Positions 58,715 through 64,000 of a stretch of 64,000 nucleotides of DNA are shown here, in pieces; the stretch's first letter is position 1, and every line of letters begins with the position of its first letter. Under the pieces are notes generated by a model. That model did not search any database and was not told where the DNA came from. It was given only the letters and a program-made list of their open reading frames with translations. The stretch is from NCBI GenBank assembly GCA_003971905.1, contig RSEE01000005.1, positions 806,001 through 870,000 of the forward strand, read 5' to 3'. Made by a program: the position numbers and the translations under genes. The DNA is from Moniliella sp. 'wahieum'. Taxonomy: Eukaryota > Basidiomycota > Moniliellomycetes > Moniliellales > Moniliellaceae.

Positions 58715-59920
58715 ATGTCTTTTCACGACCCCGTGAGCACGACTTGACGGTTCCCACCACTGCCACCCGCGCCATCTTCGACACTGTCGGGGGCCCGATC
58801 AAGTTTGAGAAATACGACCCCTCGGCCATTCCGCTCAAGGAGGGGGAGTGTCTCGTGCGCATCCTGTACAGTGGCGTGTGTCATTCGTACGTCTCTTCCC
58901 CCGTTTTTATTCTGTCATTTCTATGTTTTCCCCCGGGATGAGGCATAAAACACCTCAAAGTGTTCCGTCTGCTGAGATCATAAACATAGCGACTTGCATG
59001 CCAAGAAGGGCGACTGGCCTTTCCCTACGCGCCTGCAGACGACGGGCGAGCCGCTAGTGGGCGGGCACGAAGGGACCGGCGTGGTTGTCAAGTTGACTCC
59101 ATCGGCGGAAGGGTGGGTCAATAAGGGCGATCGAGTGGGCATCAAGTGGATTGCGTCGGCGTGCCTTGATTGCGACTATTGTCGCGAAAGTTTCGAGACG
59201 AACTGCCCCAAGCAAGAAAATTCGGGGTACACGGTTGACGGTACCTTTCAGCAGTATGTGGTTGCTCCGGCCAAATATGTTACTCCCATCCCTGCCGATG
59301 TGAGCATGATCGAAGCGGCCCCGATTCTCTGTGCCGGTGTCACGGTCTTCCGCGCATTGAAAGAAGCCCATCTGCAGGCTGGTAGATGGGTCGTGATCCC
59401 CGGTGCAGGCGGTGGACTGGGCCACCTGGCCGTCCAGTATGCCGTCGTGTCTGGCTACCGCGTCATTGCCATCGACACGGGTGCAGAGAAAGAGGCGCTT
59501 GTCAAACGCTTGGGCGCCGAAGTCTGGATCGATTTCCTGCAATGCCAGGATATGGTCGGCACCATCAAGGAGGCCACGGGCGGCATGGGCGCGCACGCGG
59601 CCGTCGTGGCTGCTGGGGCGGAGCGAGCGTATAACCAGGCGTTGGAGTACCTCCGCCCGCGCGGAACGTTGGTTGTCATGGGGCTCCCTCCGGGCACGTT
59701 CATCAAGGCGGATGTGTTCTGGACGGTGGTGACATCCAAACGGATTATTGGATCGGCGGTGGGCAATCGACAGGACGCTATCGATGCTCTACGCCTGGTG
59801 GAGCGCGGCAGGGTGAGGGTTCAGTACGAGCTCAAGGGCTTATCGGAGCTAAACGAGGTGTATGAGGCCATGGATTCTGGGAAGTTAGTGGGGCGGATTG
59901 TGATTGATGTGGACAAGTAG
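58715..59920 (+). CDS. Zinc-dependent alcohol dehydrogenase (yeast ADH1 type)
   Basis: Cytosolic NAD-dependent medium-chain alcohol dehydrogenase interconverting ethanol and acetaldehyde. ATG 58715 opens a short N-terminus with one frame change near 58735. FEKYDPSAIPLKEGECLVRILYSGVCHS follows. Intron 58887-58989 (GTACGT donor) splits CHS-D-LHAKKGDWP, the first catalytic-zinc segment. Then GHEGTGVVVKL (about 59065-59095), the structural-zinc cluster CLDCDYCRESFETNC (59162-59206) with four Cys, the NAD-binding GAGGGLGHLAVQYA (about 59403), IDTGAEKEALVKRLGA and a normal C-terminus (GRIVIDVDK, TAG 59918-59920). Exon 2 is one uninterrupted frame. Length (about 350 residues) matches fungal ADH1. 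Confidence 0.95.
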
Positions 59921-61100
59921 CTCCGGGGAGAAAGGAGAGGTGGGTGTATGTGAACGATTGATTTTTCTTCTTTTTTGTCGTGTTATATCCATAGATCTGA
60001 TCCACTCCATAATACTTTTTGCTCTTCATCAGTACGTCCCTAATAGTATGCATTGCATCCATGCAGTATTCACTTATCCCAAGCGCCGAGAAAAGGTTAT
60101 CTCATGCAGGCTGTTGTGTGCCAATGCCGCTGGACTCGGCTCAGCTTTCACTTGGCAAGAGAGCAGCACTGTGATGCAGTGATGAGATCTGGAGTCCGCG
60201 GATGGTCCTCGAGGATGATGCAATCGCACTGATGGCGGTTGTGGACTAAGCCAGCCAGCAAAGCTTATAGACTAGGAACATCAAACAGCGAGCCGCCATC
60301 AGGGGCTAAGCTGCGGAAAAAGGAAAACAAGAGAGAAAATAATGGAACTCCTAATAGGCCTGAGGAGGATCTGAGGGGACTTTAGCCAACGCACGAGCCA
60401 CCCGGTGGCTCAACACATTGCTCTCTTACTAAATCTTATACTCCTGCCCACGACTGCATCCTTTTCACGGCGAGTAAAGTTTTCACGCCAACAGTGTCAA
60501 TATGTGGCTTGTGTCAATGACACTGCCGTGTCATATGAATATGTGAATCACTTGTTCTCTCAGATCTCACGATCTCACCACCAATACAGGAACACACCAG
60601 CGGAGAACTGGAGTTCCATCCAGAAGGTATTATATTAGTGGTGCGAGACAGCCGCCATGGCATAGAAACTTCAAGCTTCATGCGGGTGCGCCTCCACAGC
60701 TCATATGTCTCTCTTGGCACACGCATGGGGGAATGTCGGGATGATAGAATGAAGGTCCATTCATCACACTCACTCAAAAGCGTCGGCACAACAGTTATAT
60801 ATATTAGAGTTTTGCTTTTCAACCAAACGCCTTTTTTTCCAGTCTCACACATGCTATGCCCTGTTTGCCCGGGCCGGGGACCCTTGAATCAATAATCACA
60901 TCAATTATCGCCTGTGTGCAACATTCCCGGTTCCAAAAGAAACTATATTGAGCCACCGGGGGTAGCTAGTGCTTTGGCCAACGTTCCTTCAGTTCTTCCA
61001 CAGGCCTCAGGGAGGCCTCAGGCCTATAGGAGCTCAGTCCTGGGTTTTCTCTCTCCTGTTTTCCTTGTTCGCAGCTTGGCCCGCGCCACTCGATCATTGC
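59921..61100. other. Intergenic region
   Basis: ADH 3' flank, then unrecognised short frames. AGGCCTGAGGAGG (60357) and a GAGCCACCCGGTGGCTC palindrome (60391-60407) that recalls the R1 core. ACTTCAAGCTTCA occurs at 60667. AGGCCTCAGGGAGGCCTCAGG occurs at 61002-61022. Confidence 0.45.
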
Positions 61101-61115
61101 ATTGTCCGCTGGTGT

Positions 61116-61152
61116 TGTCACGGGCGGGCGCCGCCAGGGGGCCCGCCCTGGG
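61116..61152. repeat. GC-rich inverted-repeat unit, left copy
   Basis: A GGGCGGGCGCCGCC-AGGGGGCCCGCC stretch that is the reverse complement (about 3 differences in 37) of 63588-63627. It can also fold on itself. Confidence 0.6.
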
Positions 61153-61179
61153 TTCTTTTTGGGTACAATCCCTTAGGCG

Positions 61180-61620
61180 ACGGTAGGTCGACTCACGGTA
61201 GTTTCGGGCTTAGGCTGGTTGGTGTGTCCGAGCGGAGCTAGGACGAGGAGAGGCCTTTGGTGGGGCGGCTGCACGTGTGGCAAGGCTGCGTCTGCACCGG
61301 CTTGGGCCGTAGTACGTGTCTGAAGCCCTCCGGGACTTAGGGACGGGAGGAGGCAGCGGCGGACAAACACTGCCTTAACTGGGACTGGGAATCGCCGCGA
61401 CCGAAGGAGGGCTCGCGCGATTGGACTGACGAAGGGCTGGAGGACGAGGTCGGAGGAGATGTCGGACGCTAACAAAGGAGCTGCCTGTACTGGGTCAATT
61501 GGCTGGAAACGGGCAGGAGTCGGACAGGATAGGCGGGAAGGGACGAAGGTGGAGACGAGAGATGACGAGAGATGACGAGAATGGAAGGTGGGGGAAAAGA
61601 TCCCCATCAACCAGGGGTAC
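61180..61620 (+). repeat. Element remnant R2, copy 1 (zinc-knuckle element, fossil)
   Basis: Reads in parallel with 62945-63375: GTAGTTTCGGG, a GTCTGAAGCC block, a QLAGN-type protein segment (about 61490) and the closing GAATGGAAGGTGGG...AAGATCCCCA. Several short peptide segments are conserved with copy 2 while the DNA differs, which implies past protein coding. Broken; the part with the zinc knuckles seen in copy 2 is not recognisable here. Confidence 0.6.
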
Positions 61621-62264
61621 AGGCAGGATCAAAAGGGAAACGGATACAAGAGGGGGTGTAGAAAGGAAGACATGTCAAAAGCGGGGTTGGTCGCCACAGG
61701 CGCGACCGAGAAAGGAAATGGAAACGGGGACGGGACGGCAGATGCCGCCACGGCACTGGAAGCTCGGTGGCCCTATTTAGGCCGGCCGACTTGGACTTGG
61801 GCGGGGGGCGACTATTGTCGCGCGGAGCATGGCCCTTCGGCCACGATACTTAATTTAGCCAACCATCATCACATTTGATTGGCCTGCGGTGCACGCTCTA
61901 CTTGGCATGTGCGGAGCAGGCGGGCCTTAGCTTGGGTCGGACCATCTCGTGTCCGCCGCAGCCCGTGACAGGTGTCTACCTCCGGGGATGTTGTTGTAAA
62001 ACGTGAGGGATGATAATTTTGGCCTAGAAGTACAGAGAGTACTAGGCTGCTATACTGGAGAACACACACCAGCACAGATAATTATAAGACCACACAATCT
62101 GTTCTGTTGTGTTGGGTTAGGCCATATTGCGAGACAGGGGGCGAGAGCCCCATTTCCTTTTCCCACCTCTCGCCCTCGCCATTGGAGTGTAGTATCCTGT
62201 CTCTGACCCATGACCGCGCTGCTGCGCCTTCTCGTTAACCGCGTGACCGCGTGGAACCTCGTTC
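61621..62264. other. Spacer between element remnants
   Basis: Unrecognised; includes a GGCCCTTCGGCC hairpin at about 61832. Confidence 0.4.
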
Positions 62265-62610
62265 AGGTTCGACTATGATCGGTGGACATCCCAAAACGGG
62301 TACTTCCTTCCTTGATGAGCATACAACAGTATAAAAAGGACAGCGGGCAAGATGCTTACGCACTGGAAGGATTTGACTACTGAATCTCAATGGAAATGGT
62401 TCCTCACTCGGATGTTTACCACGTTCATCCGTGTCCACACGCGCTACCTCGGGTATGGGAATGGATGGCGGGCACCAGAGGGTCATGGTATCCTATAGCG
62501 ATTCCCCTGCGGTTCCTTAACAGGGGTGGCGCTACCAAGCAACACGCAAGATGAACGGGTCGGTTTAGGAGTAGCGTTTTCCCGCCCCAGCCTTAAGGTC
62601 TGTCAATGAT
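62265..62610 (+). repeat. Dispersed repeat family R1, copy E (3' fragment, fossil)
   Basis: It matches the last third of copy B: AGACAGCGGGCAAG, the HWK...SQWKWFL protein-like segment (about 62365-62400), HTR-x-LGYG and GWR-APEG. The common 3' end CAGCCTTAAGGTCTGTCAATGATATG lies at about 62590-62612. Broken and 5'-truncated. Confidence 0.65.
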
Positions 62611-62759
62611 ATGTGGATGCAGAATAAAAGCACAGACACACAACAAGATCGATGTCCAGGGTACCCTGATCTTCTATTACCATATGGCAGGACCCACCAA
62701 AAAGTGTGCAACCCTACTGCTCCCCGACCTGCACGTGACGGGGGGGCTGGCTGCGCCAA

Positions 62760-63380
62760 CTATCGGGCATATGACAGAGTCGCGTCGACGCGTCCCTCCA
62801 CTCCCTTAAAATGCCCCCTACCCGTGCTCACTGGGGGTGCCCCCATTGCCGCACCAACGACCACACTCGCGCACAGTGTTCCTTCAATCCACGCCGAGAG
62901 TTGTGCCGCCCTGCCGTCGCCATGGCCACAAGGCTGCCGACTGCGGTAGTTTCGGGTTTGGGCTATTTGATGGATCCGAGCCGAGGAGAAGCCGGCGTGA
63001 AGCCGAGGCGGCCGCACGCGCGGAAAGGCTGTGTATGCGCCGGCTTGGGGGTAGTAACGTGTCTGAAGCCTCCGGAGCTTAGGGACGGGTAGATGCTGTG
63101 GAGGACAAAGACTGCCAGGGCTGAAGCTGGGCGGGGGCGGCTGTGGACGTAGCTGTGAAAGGAACCCACGCGATACGCTGAGGAAGGCTCGCGTGACTGG
63201 GCGGATGGAAAGCTGGAGGACGAGGTTGGATGATGAAGATGAGGCAGCTAAGTGGAGACGAGAGGTTGCCTGCATTACTCAATCAGTTGGCCGGAAACCG
63301 TCAGGAGTTGGACATGAAAGGTGGGAAAGGACGAGAATGGAAGGTGGGATAAAGGATCCCCACTGATCGAGGATGCTGAC
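62760..63380 (+). repeat. Element remnant R2, copy 2 (CCHC zinc-knuckle element, fossil)
   Basis: It opens with a Met shortly followed by a CCHC zinc knuckle of form C-x2-C-x4-H-x4-C (CPHCRTNDHTRAQC, about 62838-62880); a second CCHC-like motif follows soon after. Downstream segments, including one rich in Ala/Arg (about 63000) and a QLAGN-type one (about 63285), recur in copy 1. Zinc knuckles of this kind occur in Gag proteins of retroelements, LINE ORF1 proteins and some host RNA-binding proteins; the family is not certain. The copy is broken in several places. Confidence 0.6.
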
Positions 63381-63587
63381 TGTTGGCTGACCCTGTTTTG
63401 GTAACCCCCTCCTGTCTAAGCCCCACCGGACTGGCATATAGATGTTGACAGAGCGAAGCAGAGACGAAGCTGCTAGAATGGTTCAGCTGCAAAGCAGTCT
63501 TCAGACAAGGCGTGAAGGTAATGTGGTGGGCCATAAGTCTTCAGGTGTGACGGGCGAGCGCTGGCTGGCGGGCCAGCGGAGCTTACA

Positions 63588-63627
63588 CCCCAGGGGCGGG
63601 CCCCCTGGCGGCGCCCGCCCATGACAC
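63588..63627. repeat. GC-rich inverted-repeat unit, right copy
   Basis: Reverse complement of 61116-61152; the two units lie about 2.5 kb apart and flank both R2 copies and R1 copy E. Confidence 0.6.
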
Positions 63628-64000
63628 AATGGACCGTCCGGGGTTCCCAAGGCAGGTCCTTAAGGTTCGTCGTTATCTAGGGCTGGACCCGTTCAAGCCT
63701 GCGCAAGTCGTATGCCGTTTTTCACCGTTTCCGTTTTTCCCCCTGTCGGGCAGACGTGCCCTCCCGTTTTTCACCCCAGTCCTTGAGCGCATCCTCCGTT
63801 TTCTGTCCGAGATGCCAAGGCGTTCTTTCCGTTTCCCGTTTCCCACTCTGTTGCGACGATGCCCTGGTTGGCCTTTCCCAATCGTTGCACCCCGATGGTT
63901 GCCCCGGCTTCCGATGGTTCTGTTGCTTGGCCAGCTTCTTGCCCTCGTCGCCGCTTCAAATTCGAATGGCTTTGAAACTTTATTCTCGGTTCGTTTATTT
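63628..64000. other. Right edge of window, CCGTTTTTCACC-type simple words
   Basis: CCGTTTTTCACC, CCGTTTCCGTTTTTC and CGTTTCCCGTTTCCC words recur over 63710-63850. No gene recognised. Confidence 0.4.

Overview
The window looks like nuclear DNA of a filamentous or yeast-like fungus, most likely a basidiomycete. Evidence is a Zn2Cys6 regulator with a fungal-specific middle domain, KRE6/SKN1 glucan-synthesis, IML2/TTC39, SIP5 and PCL-cyclin homologues, a short PDX1, and short GT-AG introns (about 57-130 bp) with CTAAC/CTGAC-type branch sites. Placement below Basidiomycota is not supported by anything I can read here. About eighteen protein genes and one tRNA gene are recognisable. Most are ordinary housekeeping genes standing alone, with no operon-like or biosynthetic clustering.

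Layout. 1-1826: sugar transporter (minus, runs off the left edge). 1.8-10 kb: gene-poor, with one copy of a dispersed repeat (about 6.2-8.0 kb). 10.0-10.6 kb: small secreted double-psi-beta-barrel protein. 10.9-11.9 kb: second repeat copy. 13.5 kb: intron-bearing tRNA-Tyr. 14.3-26.6 kb: gene-dense block with ATP synthase subunit h, TATA-binding protein, a ribosomal-L1-domain UTP30/RSL1D1-like protein, a DMAC1-like membrane protein, a Zn2Cys6 transcription factor and, divergent from it, the PKA catalytic subunit. 26.6-31 kb: gene-poor DNA built from short self-complementary words. 31-32.5 kb: PCL1-like cyclin. 32.5-38 kb: more word-rich DNA and a repeat copy. 38-46 kb: SEC14/CSR1-like lipid-transfer protein, IML2-like protein and SIP5-like RING-type protein. 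46.9-47.7 kb: an unrecognised proline-rich ORF. 48.7-55.8 kb: PDX1, serine racemase/threonine dehydratase-like enzyme, KRE6/SKN1 and a hexapeptide acetyltransferase. 56.4-58.4 kb: a large foldback sequence, a short repeat copy and word-rich DNA. 58.7-59.9 kb: zinc alcohol dehydrogenase. 60.9 kb to the end: tandem zinc-knuckle-bearing element remnants and another repeat fragment.

A reader must know one thing before using the coordinates. Nearly every long coding gene, including universally essential ones such as TBP, PKA and ATP14, changes reading frame one or more times. Where I could compare with a well-known protein motif, each change is explained by one base missing from a run of identical bases (ten out of ten sites in the kinase). 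The same defect is seen in the tRNA acceptor stem. I read this as homopolymer under-calling in the assembly, not as pseudogenisation. Host genes are therefore annotated as single spans across these frame changes.

The most unusual content is non-coding. One item is a dispersed repeat family with a hairpin pair, a CCACCGTTCC-type array and conserved protein-like segments (five copies or fragments). The other is extensive intergenic DNA made of overlapping palindromic words (CTTGAAG, ATGCATG, ACTAGT, ATCGAT, AACGTT, AGGCCT and others).
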